A stretch of 64,000 nt of DNA from Hetaerina americana (lineage: Eukaryota > Arthropoda > Insecta > Odonata > Calopterygidae). The notes beneath the pieces were generated by a model. It had not been told where the DNA came from, did no database searches, and was given only the letters and a program-made list of their open reading frames with translations. This document shows, in pieces, positions 21,461 through 33,677 of the stretch (positions are counted from its first letter, which is position 1; each line of letters starts with the position of its first letter). The position numbers were made by a program, and so were the translations under genes. Location: positions 30,845,622 through 30,909,621 of the forward strand of contig JAKTNV010000009.1 in NCBI GenBank assembly GCA_022747635.1, written 5' to 3'.

Positions 21461-24400
21461 CTGTGGAAAAATTTGGAAAGCATTAAAAACCATTTAGTAA
21501 AACTTATCTGATAGACACGTCCTCGAAGACTTGCTAATGAAGGAGGATTCCCAAAAATTAGCAATCTCATTTCTATCTTCAGGAAGAAGGCCGATATTTT
21601 GTTTGTCGTCTGTTAATGCGTGCCGAGCGCCGGTCATGAGTTTCAAATATTTTTCATATAATATTTAATTTTAATTGGAAAAGGTTTCCTTGAAAAAATA
21701 ATTGCACCACTGATTGGGCAATTCTGTCACCCAAGTAAATCCGTAGTGACGTCAGATGAGTGCTGTGATAATTTTTTCTCTCTTTTGAAAAACCGAATGA
21801 ATGACCAAGTTTTCCTTGAATCTATTTTTGGTATTCTGACTTGTATGAAGGTTAGCAGCCAACAATACATTTCAAACTATGCCTGCATTCTCTCTACTAT
21901 TGTTAAGTGACTAGAAAATGAATAATAATACTAGGAAATATCACGCAATTATAAATCTGAAATTGTTTCAATAAGTTATTTAATTTTATTCCTGACTATG
22001 GAATTTGAAGTACCTATGTTGGTAATCGCTTTTTAAACATTTTTTAGTTCATTTTTTGAAATTTATGGTAGTTGAAGGTGAATATCGAGATAAATTCATC
22101 ATTGAAGCTTCAACGGTACATGGAGCTGTTGTTGTTCTGCGCCGGCTAATAATACGCGTATTAACTTCACAAGAGTTCATTTGACTTTTAAAAGTAATTT
22201 TCGATCTTTATTTAAATTAAATCCACCTAATATAATCACGGGGTCTAATTGATGTACTTACGAAACAGAGCCGTAACTCAATGCAGATTTCATCGTAAAA
22301 ATAGGTTTCCTAAATATTCAACGAGGAAAACTCAAGGGGAGCGGTTAGGAAGTGACCGACAGATGAGATCATTTGGACAATTGTAGATATGTGGGGTAAT
22401 TTGATGTTTTAGGGAATTTAGGAAACAGGTTTTAGGCTGGGGTTTTAGGGAATGGAGAAAGGGTGGAGTAAAACCCAGCGTCGGCATCAGCATGCTCTTA
22501 AAGAAAGTCATCGAGGGTCCACTCTTTAACTTCCCATCCAACGATCGGCGCACTCCCTTTCCAATGCCCTCCTCACAGGTCCCCACATGTGTCGTGATAC
22601 AATAGTAAAATCTCATCATCGCGGGAGTTCAAACCCGGGCATCAGAATGAGAAGAGTCAGCACACTGATTACCGCAAATCACCCGGTCCTTTATTTTACA
22701 TGTATTCATGCCTACATTAAATTTTAACAAAACCTCGGTACAGGATTTGGTTGATTTATAATACATAACTGCGCTACTAAATAATTTCGTGGGGCATAAT
22801 GTAAGAACATATGGTATGTTATACCAATGCTCTGTGTGATATTTCTCTAACTAATCCATGTTATTTGATACCGGTTACTTTGTTCCTGACATCTGAGTTA
22901 AAGCCCTGGGATACGGGAAGGCGGGTGACGTCACCGAGGGCCCACCAAATCATTGATCTGAGACAATGATAGCTTTAGGCGCCAGCTTGCCTTCTCGTTA
23001 TCGTCTCTTTGTTTCGGAAGAGCGACACTGGTGGTGTTTCCCTGGAAGGGCCAGCTTGATAAAGAGGAACAAAACTCAATTTGTAGTTTGAAATCAGTAT
23101 TAATAAAATCAGAGTGAAGATGGGAAAGGTGAGATTGGCATTCGAAAGTTAAACATGGGTCCATTCGAATTTTGTTAGCTGGTTGCCTCTGAAGTGTTAA
23201 TTAAAGTCGAACTGAATCCGTGATCTTCAGCAAAAATTTTATACTTGACTAGGATTTCCTGTGTAGTCGTTGCGGCATCGAATGATTATTTCGCTACTCT
23301 AATCAGTCAAACATTCACATGAAAGAGCTCTGGGATGTCCCTTGACAATAGTGTATTCATTTGGTTCCCTTTTTGAGTGAAGCGGGTAATGCATGGGGGA
23401 AATGGCAGCAGGTGAGAGAAATTACAACGACGCACCGCTGTTAGCGGCATCCTAGTTAATATTTCCTTTGCCGGGTAATTATTTGCTCGTTAAATTGAAG
23501 TTTTATACTCTTCCCATTCTCAATCGTCCAACCAAGCATACTAATTCGACTGGATTAATAGACTGTAAGCTACAATCAATATGAAACTTAGTTCTTTAAA
23601 TTTGAAACATTCCTATAGCATGGGAAAACTTTCTATTTTGGCACCCGCATGAAAGAAATTGCGCGTATTTAGAATTTCTCAAGCCATCCTCTTATATTAC
23701 CGTCGTTTAGGCTTCTCATTCGCTCGTTTTCGACGTTCGACCGTTGGTTGCATGGTTCCATGCCCATGTTCCGGTAATAATGTATCCTTCCACGTTTCCC
23801 TTGTTATCTTTTCACGCGTTCGTGCCTACGATAATGAATTTTACCGCATGGCCACGCTTTGAATAAGAGAAAAAGAGAGATGTGTGTGGAGTTCACATTA
23901 AGCAAGTCGCCACTAGAAATGCTGGAAATTCCTTCGTGGCCGAAAGCATTTTTCTTAAGCATTTTTTCGAATGCATTACTTCTGTTGAAAACTAGTGCTA
24001 TGTAGCTATTTGAAATGTAGGTAGTCACATTAAACTGGACTCGCAAAAGAAAACTGTTCTTGAATGTTTTATTGTAGTGCAGTTTTGAGTTGTGCGGTGT
24101 CAGTTGAAACTTAGCCTAGGCTCTGTCTAGGCTGTCTGGGAATTGTGCCTAGGCTCTATCTCCATCCAATCTAAACCGGTAGATTACCATTAATCGTAGA
24201 ATTTTTTATGAGTGTTTCTACACCTTTATCACATCATCATTCTTTTAGCATGTTATGAGTTACAGAAACCCTAATATTTGCCCTGATAAATATGGATCAG
24301 ATATTTTTTTGAGCACCATAGTGAAGATCATACCATGTTCCAGAGCTAAGTAGAGCAGGCGACATATTAATTTAGGGATTTGTGCCTTTATCATTTGACC

Positions 24401-25122
24401 ATCTTTTTAAGCTGGAAAAAATACTGTCTCACTATTAAAAAACTGTTATCTACTCGCGTGCAACGAATACGGTAGAGATAGGTACAAATTCAAATGTATA
24501 ATATTTTCTTAATTTATCAATTCTTATCGTAATACCCTTTACAAGCTTGCCCGTTTTTATAGTGATTCCCAGTGAATGACGAATTGGGTATGGTCGAGTT
24601 TCCGCATGTAGTCAAGTAATGCTTGATTTATCTTGCAATTTTAAGAATTTATTCCCAAGGCTTAGTTTCGTGACCATGCTGTCTATATGTCATGGATATT
24701 TATGTTGCATTTACATCAATTTGGTTCGTATTGCAATCGCCATACATGTGTTATTCACATGACAACATTAAAATTCAGGCAAACAATTATGCTAAACAAT
24801 TTACATCTATTCTCATTCGACTTCAATCGTTGCTTCTACTGAAATATCATCGTATGTATACACGTTAATATTTCTCCGTTAAAAATTTTTTGAGTCATCG
24901 TGTTTGCCAAATATCAATGGTAAAGGAACAAAGAAACAAAAATTAGTACGGCCACAATAATTGGAAATACGGTAAAAAACACTTAGGCTTCCTTGAAGGC
25001 GTATGTTACTATCACGAGTACATTACTTTCCTAAACACTGCGGATATAAACGGTGGAATACAACAGTTATTGCGTTTATCTTTTGAAAATTCTTTGGTCT
25101 AAATATATTTGTTTGCACTCAC
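21461..25122 (-). other. Phase-0 first intron of the cuticular gene (3662 bases)
   Basis: The intron begins GTGAGT (plus 25117-25122) and ends TTTTTCCACAG (down to 21461). A long first intron right after a few codons is typical of insect cuticular genes and often holds enhancers. It contains a SINE-like element (22330-22690). No other coding sequence was recognised. A local GCCTAGGCTC repeat lies at 24113-24155. Confidence 0.8.
22330..22690 (-). repeat. Possible tRNA-derived SINE in the intron
   Basis: On the minus strand GGGTGATTTGCGGTAATCAG is followed about 35 bases later by CCCGGGTTTGAACTCCCG, a good RNA polymerase III B box in a T-arm-like stem. About 280 bases of unrelated body follow, with short CCCTAAAAC repeats. 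The layout resembles a SINE with a tRNA head. It lies in the same orientation as the host gene. The anticodon arm is not convincing, so a tRNA gene is unlikely. Confidence 0.45.
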
Positions 25123-25134
25123 CTGGAGCTTCAT
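25123..25134 (-). CDS. First coding exon of the cuticular gene (MKLQ)
   Basis: ATG AAG CTC CAG is followed at once by the donor GTGAGT. Joining CAG to CCG at 21460 is in phase and completes the signal peptide MKLQPCALLFALF. A four-codon first exon is a hallmark of insect cuticular protein genes. The start is further supported by a TATA box and initiator at the expected distance upstream, giving a 43-base 5' untranslated leader (25177-25135). Confidence 0.85.
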
Positions 25135-25173
25135 GTCGGAATTGCGATGGGTGCCCTTGGGATGGTGGGAAGA

Positions 25174-25209
25174 GACTGATTCATTCGTCGCTCGCCCTGC
25201 ATATAAATA
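25174..25209 (-). promoter_or_regulatory. Core promoter of the cuticular gene (TATA + Inr)
   Basis: On the minus strand TATTTATA (25209-25202) precedes TCAGTC (25179-25174). The distance from the first T of the TATA box to the initiator A at 25177 is 32 bases, the standard spacing. TCAGT is the arthropod initiator consensus. Confidence 0.75.
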
Positions 25210-25214
25210 GCTAA

Positions 25215-26430
25215 CCTCAATATAATTAAGGACGTAATTGACCGATAGTCAGAGAAGTCTTCTTCAAAAGAAGACTTTCCATTTTCGTTAATTTTTAGCT
25301 TCCTACTAATTAAATATGCCCTCGTAAATGAGTCATTTACTAATGAAAGCGTTTCATTTGTTAATTTGCGTTCATCTTCGTCTCGAATTTTGATGTTTCT
25401 GAACGCATCTTCCCTCAAAATCATACTCGTCCTGGTTTTATTCATACGTGTCAGGAGAAATTTGACGCACGTCTTTACTATAAATAGTAAATTGCCTTTT
25501 GTGTTGGTTGTGAGTACTTTTTCATTTGTTTGTTCGACTATTAATGAGTTAGTAGCTTAAGTTAATAACGATGCCGCCTAGGATGCCATAGTGATTTAGA
25601 GATATTGTGCGTTGGCTATAACACCAGATGGTTTCGGATTTTGAACTCTCTGTCTAAAGTTAAATTCTTTACCGGACCAAGAAAGACTGAAGGTAGATTT
25701 AAAAATTATCATAAATATCTCAAATCGAATTGAATTATCCCCTTTGATATGTAGATACTGAATATCACCGAAAAAAGCGCGCACAAATGAATTGGGTAAC
25801 AGGCAATTACTAATTGAAATGAAATAGATTATGATTCAAAATGTAAGATCTGTCTCAATTTGCCGATTTTTCTTAGTATTTTTTTATGCTCTCGTCATGG
25901 CCAAAAATGTGAACGGCAAGAGGAAATCTTTTACTAACTGTTTGAAAGTATGCCAATCTAAGGTTGTTATTGTTTTGTGGATTTCCTATGGAATTCATTG
26001 CTCGGATTAATTCCTTAATGCCATTAGTAAAATCTCATTGTTCATATCCGTAAGGATAAAGATTAAGTGTTGAGGATTTGACCGAATCGTATCCATTCCG
26101 TCGATTTGTGGTTTGAAAGGAATCAAACAATCGTGAAAAATCATTTCACAAATCCATCAAACTCCAGTTGCAATAAATTCATTTGATGGATTTCTTTGAC
26201 AAGTAATATCAACTCTTTTAGTGAAAATCATAATTTTGCTACCTATCCTGGGAGGAGAGTTCGGTGGCGCTCCCATCGTTCCGATTTGAGTTCTGTTTTT
26301 TTTGTTAAATTGGTACATCTGTTGTTGATATTCCCTTTAAATCTTAGTGTCATAACTTGACATTTGTAAAAGTTACGTAGCCAAGAGTACATCTATCTCT
26401 GTGTGTGTTGGCGATTTTTTTACAATTGCA
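25215..26430. other. Upstream region of the cuticular gene; nothing classifiable
   Basis: This stretch should hold proximal regulatory sites of the cuticular gene and the 5' flank of the mariner at 26434. I could not identify either specifically. No matching 5' terminal repeat of the mariner was found. Confidence 0.4.
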
Positions 26431-26433
26431 GAA

Positions 26434-27501
26434 ATGGATTTAAATTTGCAACAACGAACTTGTATTAAATTTTGCGTAAAAAACGGATTTAGTGGCGCAC
26501 GGACGTTGGAAATGTTGGAAAAGTGTTTCGGCAACGATTCTCTAAAAAAAACGGTCGTTTACCAGTGGCACGAGCGGTTCAGAAGTGGTCGTGAGTCAAT
26601 CGAAGATGATGAACGCAGTGGCAGACCATCGACATCGAAAGTCGGTGAAATAATTGATAAAGTAAAAGAAATGTTGGTCAATAACCGCAAATTAACCATC
26701 AGAGAAATAGCGGAGGACTTGAACATTGCCTATGGATCCGCCCAAGACATTGTGGTTAATGATTTGGGTTTCCGTCGTGTAGCAGCAAAGTTGGTGCCAA
26801 GAGACCTCAATTTCCCGCAAAGACCGCAAAAAAGAGACCGTGTTGACGTCGCAAAAGACATGATTTGCGAGGCTGAATCCGATCCCACATTCATCAAAAG
26901 GATCATTACTGGAGACGAGACGTGGGTTTATGAGTACGACACGCAATCCAGACATCAGGCAGGTGAATGGCGTTCACCAAATGAGCCGAGACCAAAAAAA
27001 CCACGTCGTTTTCAGTCAAAAAAGAAGGCAATGCTGACGGTTTTCATGGATTACAACGGTGTAGTGCATCATGAATTTTTGCCAGAAGGCCAGACAGTAA
27101 ACAAAGAGTATTATTTGGGCGTTATGAGACGTTTGCGTGAAGCAATTCGCCGAAAGAGACCAGAAATGTGGGCAGAAAACTCGTGGATTTTGCACCATGA
27201 TAACGCACCGTCGCACAGTGCTATCATTATTCGTAATTTTTTGACGAAAAATGCAACAAATACCATCCAACAGCCACCGAATTCACCTGATTTGGCTCCC
27301 TGTGACTTCTTTCTGTTCAATCGAGTTAAAAAACCATTACGGGGAACGCGTTTTAGCAGCCGAGAGGAAGTAATGGAAAAATCGCAGGAAGCACTGATGG
27401 ACATACCGAAAACCGAATATAAAAAATGTTTCGAGGATTGGATCAAGCGCTGGCATAAGTGTGTTGCAGTCGATGGGGATTACTTTGAAGGGACAATATA
27501 G
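26434..27501 (+). CDS. Mariner transposase, uninterrupted open reading frame
   Basis: This 355-residue frame has no stop or frameshift and is about the usual length of mariner transposases (near 345-350). The N-terminal DNA-binding half begins MDLNLQQRTCIKFCVKNGFS and includes VYQWHERFRSGRESIEDDER and SGRPSTSK. The catalytic half has GDETWVYEYD (first Asp), ILHHDNAPSHS (second Asp) and NSPDLAPCDFFLF (third Asp). There are 34 residues between the second and third Asp, the DD34D signature of mariner. It ends WHKCVAVDGDYFEGTI. The ATG at 26434 is chosen because it gives the family's usual N-terminus. AATAAA-type signals follow at 27511 and 27537. The product would bind terminal repeats and cut and paste the element. 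Activity cannot be judged from sequence alone. Confidence 0.92.
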   Translation: MDLNLQQRTCIKFCVKNGFSGARTLEMLEKCFGNDSLKKTVVYQWHERFRSGRESIEDDERSGRPSTSKVGEIIDKVKEMLVNNRKLTIREIAEDLNIAYGSAQDIVVNDLGFRRVAAKLVPRDLNFPQRPQKRDRVDVAKDMICEAESDPTFIKRIITGDETWVYEYDTQSRHQAGEWRSPNEPRPKKPRRFQSKKKAMLTVFMDYNGVVHHEFLPEGQTVNKEYYLGVMRRLREAIRRKRPEMWAENSWILHHDNAPSHSAIIIRNFLTKNATNTIQQPPNSPDLAPCDFFLFNRVKKPLRGTRFSSREEVMEKSQEALMDIPKTEYKKCFEDWIKRWHKCVAVDGDYFEGTI

Positions 27502-27572
27502 ATTTAGATGAATAAACTTGTATTTTTAATTTTCTGAATAAATTCCGGGAAATTTTTGATCAAGGTAGTATG
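26434..27572 (+). mobile_element. Mariner element around the open transposase
   Basis: Downstream of the transposase, AATTCCGGGAAATTTTTGAT and CAAGGTAGTA (about 27540-27570) resemble a mariner terminal repeat ending in the TTGATCAAGGTA-like word seen in other mariners. I found no matching inverted copy upstream of 26434, so the 5' terminus is either diverged or lost. The element boundaries are therefore approximate, and the copy may be immobile although its gene is open. Confidence 0.5.
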
Positions 27573-27574
27573 CT

Positions 27575-30500
27575 TAGCATTTTCATGCTGTGAAGTTAGT
27601 AGAATTTATGATTTTTCCATATCTGGCCGCGAAGCATCTCAATACCAACCTTTAATGGGTAACTAATATGCTGGGTGACAGAAATGATACATCGCCGTAA
27701 GGAATTTAGAAATGGACGTCACACGGAAATAATCATCCAAAATGCAGCCATTTTGAGGAAATGATTTCTGAAAGATGGTTTTATGTTCAGAAAATTTATT
27801 TAATTTTTCTTTTAAAGTAATAGCAGCAGCATTTTAATTATTTCATTACATTAATTTGAAAATAATTAATTCGATATATATTTGTAATGAAGAAAAATAA
27901 TGTAAATTTGCTAATGGAAATACTGATGGATCCAAAATATTAAAAAAAATTATTTAATTCAAACGAATATGGCACTCAGTTGATTGAATAGGAATAATAA
28001 TTCCAAATTTCTATCAATAAGATGATGTTTCGGATTCAAGATCGATTCAAAACTGTATTCACATTCAATATTGTAACTTCAGACAGTTATTTTATAACCT
28101 AGAAATATGCTATATATTTTTTTATTACACCATATATTACCATTACATTTCATATCTTATAATAGGGAACTCCATTTTCCTTGTCTCACATCATGCAAAA
28201 TCATGCGAACCACTACGATATTCTGTAATATTTTTCACGAAAGACTCAATGAATGTCGTTTCTTTGTTGAATAAATTGTTTTAGAAATAGACGCGTAATA
28301 TTCGGTGCACATCTTCTGTGAAATGTCATTTACGAGGCGTACCAGGTATTTATCTCCTACTTACTTTGTATTCTTAATTTTATTATTTATCTCCTCTTAT
28401 AATTTTTTTACATCGCGTTTTACTAATGACAGCTTCTTCAGGTTGGCAATTCCTACACCCTTAAATACGTCTGCCCCGAGTTAGCTCTTAAATGATGTGA
28501 CACTTCAAGTCATTATTTAGTCACTTAGAATGCTTGTTTCAACTCCTCTGGGAATGTGTGTGTAGGTCAGTTCGTCAGATATTTTTGCGAGTGCATTGCC
28601 GTTGAATTTTTTCAGCATTAAATTTAGGCACCACTCAGACTTGTTACAATTATTATTACAATTAAAATTGTAATAATTCTTTTATCGTATCTTAGTTTCT
28701 ACCGAATTAAATATTTTTATTTGGGTTTTGGAGCGATTCATATATATTATTTTAGAGTTACGCTATTAGCAACTGCTGACATGTTTTCGGTCGCAGAAAT
28801 GGTCAGGGATTTTTCGCAGAACTTTGCTATAGTTTTGCTTCTTAAGAAGTAGGTACGGATATCTGAGTGGCGAAACTCAAGTGCCCCAAGAATTTTATCA
28901 TACGGGGAGTGAAATGTGAATGTTTGGAGGATGATGTTATTTTGGGAATCGTATTAATCGGTTCTGAGGTGGTTTCTTAGTGGCTAAAATTGTTCATGGA
29001 ATAATGCTTGACTCTGGCCATTCCCTGTGGTATAGAGGTAAAGCTAAGACGTCTTTATTGTTATTTGTTTGGCCGTTTGTTTGAAAATATACCGATAAAA
29101 AAAGACAGCAGTGTAGTTTAACTGTATCCTATCAAATTGCAGAAATATAAAGAGGGTTTAACAAACGTTAACACATCACGGGCTGTTTCTAATTAAATCT
29201 AGGTTGTTGCGAAATTTCATGAGCCGCTCTTTTTTGTTCTCGCGTCAGTATAACATTTATTCATTGGTATCATACAGGTGGTTGGATGATCCTCAAAGCG
29301 GGCATCCGGAATTTCTTTTACAATTTATTGCATATTTTAATCCAGTAAGTATATTAGGAAGACGAATGGGGTAGCTATTAATCTATTTCCTCCGCATTAA
29401 TGTTTGTAACCCGACCATATTTGCGCGAGAAATGTCTTGTTGCGAGGATTTAAAAAAAAAGCCTTTGCGCGGTTCTTAGGGGAGGGGTTTTAATAATCTC
29501 AGTGGCTCAGTAGCCGCTAATGTCGAAGGTCCAGCGCTATTTTCGTTGATATTAATCTTGAATTCTGTCATCCGAGCGGAGGCAGAATGAGTGCGTTAAA
29601 ACATTCATAAGAAACACCTGTCCTTCTCACTTCCGTTTAGGCTCCCTAATCCTTCTTTGCGTTGTCAACCACTGCGACCAAAACTACCCACCTTCCTCCA
29701 CACGCTTCAGCACCTTGCACACTCTCCCCCCTTCCCCTCTTCAAGTCTCTTTTAATCCCCTTTTCCTTAATCCCTTTGTAACCATGACATTGGCTCAACA
29801 ATAAGGATGTCTTTATTTTTTCTCGCTGGCAGCGTGTGTTCAAACAGCCGGAGGCGCTGGTTGGTTACCTACGAGACATTTCAAAGCGCCGTTTCCTTTA
29901 GACAGCGAGTTTATTATTCGGCAGTGTGTGTTTCCTTCCACCATTTTTTTTGATGAGTAAAAATAAACCGTCACCGTATCTCTCCTGCAATTTGCAACCT
30001 GAGGTAGTCGATTCGTTTTAGTATTCTCCTCGTAATGGCTTTGTCCCGTACTGAATGTATACTTAGGAGAAGGGGATCGTCTTTATGTATTTCAATGAGA
30101 ATTGTGCGCGGAATTTACGTGAGGAGCAGTTATTACACCGCGTGCGGGTGGCATTTTCTTTTTATAAAATTAGACATCTCTTTTGGATTCACATATTTGG
30201 GCAGAGTTTCATCTGTGGGCTTAATATTACACTATGAAAGCGCAAGCACATTCTGTTTTAATTCCCTTCAGAATTTTATTTTTTTAACGGGAGATAACAC
30301 TGCTGTTTGTTTCATTCGCGATATACTAGTTATGATTAGTTAGAGATAGTGAAATCGCAACTAAAATTATTCACGTTCACTGGACGCCATGAGTGTTCCT
30401 TATTTCTAAGATTGGATTAATAAACAATTATGTCTTCTGTAACAGATTTAATATCACCAAAAATTCTCCTTATATTCTGTTTAATTAAAACCTTTATTTA

Positions 30501-31445
30501 CGCATGTATAGTTTTTGTAATACCCCACTTCAATTTGATCCTATTTTATTAACCAATTTCACTTATCGCAATTTCTCGTAGTTATTAATTTTTTTAAACA
30601 TTCTATAAATATCCATCTGTGATGAAAATTCGACTATTATTGTTTCAAAGCCGGTTAAATTAAGCTCCAAGGCGATCTTCTGAATGTTTTCCATTGGAAA
30701 TTCCATTTCCTTAACTTCCTGAACCTGCAATATTTTCCCCATATTATTTCAATGAAATGAGTACGTAGACTCTAATGACAGTGTTTTTAAAGTAACTTCT
30801 TATGCCTAGGATTCTCAAGGAGAATGGCCGAGGGAGAATTTTATACCTTCATTATTTCATCATTTTGCCCGCTGGTTGTTGCAGTCACATAGATTTGCTT
30901 TTATTGTAAATACATCTTTTGGTTAAAATAAGTTATTTGGTAAATAGCAATGTGGAAATATGTCAGGCTGTAAATTATTTATCTTTCGCTTGAGTTTATG
31001 TTATTTCTCATAAAGTCAACCACGCGAAACACTCTCGCTTGTCTCTTCGAGCCAGATTTATGAGAGAAAGTTTGTCTGTTGTTATATTTTAGTAATTTTT
31101 CAGTGTATTTTCGGGATGAGACAACATTGAATTTGTTAATTAATGGTATAAAGGAAAACTTGAATCATTTACGTTATGTCACAATAATTATAGATGGAAT
31201 GTATCAATTTTAGAATATATTTACGAAAGTTTTCATAATATATAAATCTCTTCATGAAATTGTATTCAATTATTCAATAAATATCATCTGAAGTTTCTTT
31301 TGTTATAATTTCCGTTCACTTAGCATAAAATAGTTGCTAGCAAGGCATCGTCATTCAGAATTTTTCCATTCTCATTATCTTTTTTCCTTTTTATTTTTGG
31401 CCTGAACAGATTTTTTCTCTTATTATTCGTTAAACTTTCATTATT
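27575..31445. other. Unassigned AT-rich sequence
   Basis: Nearly 4 kb without a recognisable gene or classified repeat. 29640-29780 is C/T-rich. The 102-codon frame at 30035-30343 has no motif. Confidence 0.4.
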
Positions 31446-31449
31446 TGTA

Positions 31450-31670
31450 GCTTTGTTCATTGTCATTCTACTTGGGTATCACATTTCGATTGCCTCCAGC
31501 CTTTTGTCTGCTGATTCCACCGTCCATTCTTCTAATGTATTCATTCAAGGCATTCTACTTAATAAGCTGGCTTTTGGGCAGTTCCTAAAGAGCGTTACCT
31601 TTGTAAGGCGAGTAATTTCACTTGTGTGCCCTACATCATTTATTTCTAGATTTCTTTTTAACTTCTAATT
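31450..31670 (-). mobile_element. RTE-like LINE fragment
   Basis: The reverse strand includes RLTKVTLFRN and, further on, EEWTVESADKRLEAIEM, which parallels CETWTITSADKKRLEAFEMW of RTE-like LINEs. It overlaps in family position with the fragment just downstream (31740-32240), so the two are separate insertions. Confidence 0.45.
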
Positions 31671-31739
31671 CCTTTTGTGTTGTCTAAAAAACCTATTAAC
31701 TTCCATCCTTTACGCGACCTACCCATGGCCGTCACTCTC

Positions 31740-32240
31740 TCAATACCTTTCAATGATTCCTCGATTCATTTCCTTGGTCTTTTTCAGATTTCCCCAAGCA
31801 ACGTCCTCCGTGTGCCTAATATATAGTATATAAAATATCACTTGAATGGTTGATTTTCTTACGCTCCAAATTATTTTCTCCATCTTCTCGTCATAAACAT
31901 ATCGAAAGCCTTTCACGGCCATTCTCTTGCCGCAAAAATAAGGCTTGAAATCCATACGAGCTACACTCCATATCAAAGTCTTTAAGAACCTCCTCTTTAA
32001 ACTGTTACTTCGTGCAACTCTTATCAATTCTCTTCTTCTTACAAATACTTATTTTCTAAATACAGCTCTTATCGTATAGTATCAGAAACCTTTTTCTGAA
32101 ATACTCCTCAAATCCTGGAGCTGCTCTATCTGGTCTAGTTTATTCTCTTCTATTTTAATAGTTAACATATCTTTGTTACTCATCGAGAATCTCATTAGTT
32201 TTGGTTTTTTTGTGGATAATCCTCATCCCATCCCTCTCAC
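31740..32240 (-). mobile_element. RTE-like LINE remnant
   Basis: Minus-strand frames give MRIIHKKTKTNE (the GLKINKKKTKVM block), then KRRELIRVARSNSLKRRF, LKTLIWSVARMDFKPYF (usually LKTLVWSVALYGAETW) and GFRYVYDEKMEKIIWSVR. Several frameshifts and an AT-rich drift show an old copy. Confidence 0.6.
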
Positions 32241-32899
32241 ATTGCTCCTGTACACGTACCAGTGGCTGCTCGCATACAGATTTAATAAAAATTAGAAACA
32301 GTGGTATACCTGAAACTGTTGCTTGTCGATTTTTTCATGCGCACTTTTTGCTTGTGCTATGGCGCTCAAGTTATATTTCTTGCATTTTCCGTTGATTTTG
32401 ATCCGGCTTCCGAAAGTTCTACCGGTGCTTTTAGTTTTGATGTATCTATTCTTGTATTTGCCCCTCATTTCTTTTGGCCCGAACCCATTTATTCAGTGAC
32501 TCGATTCATTCGGTGTATTTTTTGAATTTTTATCACCTTCGATATAAAAATCCTTATGCTTATGCCAAGCTATTTCTCTATCACCATATGAAAAGTAACA
32601 GTTGGATACTTCTACTACTGCCATACGAATGAAAACAATGGATTCACATCAAGTTTTAAACGCATAAGAATTTATAGGAAGGTGACTTATTTTCGAGTTA
32701 ACTTTTACCCTTAAATCCACCAGGGAAATTGCTAATCATGGCAAGAGATTAATAGGGTCGAAAAGACAACCTACGCATTTGTGTCAAATAGTAAGGAGCA
32801 GAAAGATTGCAACCAGAGTAAATAGGTTGGGAGTCCTTCCAATCGTTAAAAAAGTAATTGTAATCGTAAGAAAGTTAACGCTGCGGCCGGGGAAGGGAG

Positions 32900-33539
32900 A
32901 TGCGAAGGCAAACCTCATCCCCGTCTCCAACAGGTTTCAGGTGCTATCATAGGATAACCCAGCAGCATATGCAGCCCCTACCTCCTCCGTTGAGAGAGCT
33001 GCACCCAGAAAGAACCATCGGAGTAGGAAAGGGGTGATTTTAGTGATAGGTAGCAGTAACGTTAGAGGTGTGATGGTCCCATTGCGGGAGAGGGCAGACC
33101 ATGAGGGTGTGAGCCAGCACCTGACGGCATGGTGCATTCCTAGTGGTGGCGTTCCCCAAGTGACGAAGGCGGTTGGGGCGGCGGCTTCGGGAATGAAGTG
33201 TTCCAGGCTGCGGGTCGTGGCTCATGTTAGCCTTATGGATCTGAAGAGATTCTGGATTCCTTGAGAGAATTGAACTCGGGTGTCGAGGGGGTTGATGTGA
33301 TGCTCTCGATATGCAACCTTGTCCCGAGGATTGATCGTGGACTTCTGGTTTGGAGCCAAGTGGAAGGTATCAATCGGAGGTTGCGTGCTTTCTGCAGAAA
33401 TATCGGGGCGTCCTTCGTCGACCTTCAGCCGGTCATCCAACCGTGTTGGAACCCCCTTAAGCGATATGATGTTCACTACGCATCTGAGGCCGCCAGGTGT
33501 GTTGCGGCTAGGATATTCAAGCCCTGCAGGGCTATTTGA
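32900..33539 (+). pseudogene. LINE ORF1 with SGNH-esterase-like domain
   Basis: Two overlapping frames give SNRFQVLS, then GVILVIGSSNVRGV (the GDSL-like block I), SGGVPQVTKAVG, RLRVVAHVSLMDLKRF (where GTND is expected), ILESLRELNS, ICNLVPRIDRG, INRRLRAFCRNIGASFVDLQ and finally KRYDVHYASEAARCVAARI (the D-x-x-H block). Esterase-type ORF1 proteins are known in CR1 and L2 LINEs, where they are thought to bind membranes or chaperone RNA. A frameshift near 33260 separates the halves. GTND has become SLMD, so this copy is inactive. Confidence 0.65.
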
Positions 33540-33677
33540 GATTAACGTTTAGGTCAGCGTTAAGGTCAAATAAGGGGTTTCTTAAGTCTTCTTTGCCAAT
33601 TTTGTAGCTAGTATTGCGGTGTTAATATAAAGACGATCCTCGTTAACAATTCAAAAATCCGTAAGGTCAAGGAAACA

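Noticed and set aside
21461..21493. ATG at 21493 as the start of the cuticular protein
   Set aside because: The ten codons before the signal core are polypyrimidine tract and acceptor (TTTTTCCACAG). The MKLQ exon at 25134 gives a proper signal peptide and promoter.
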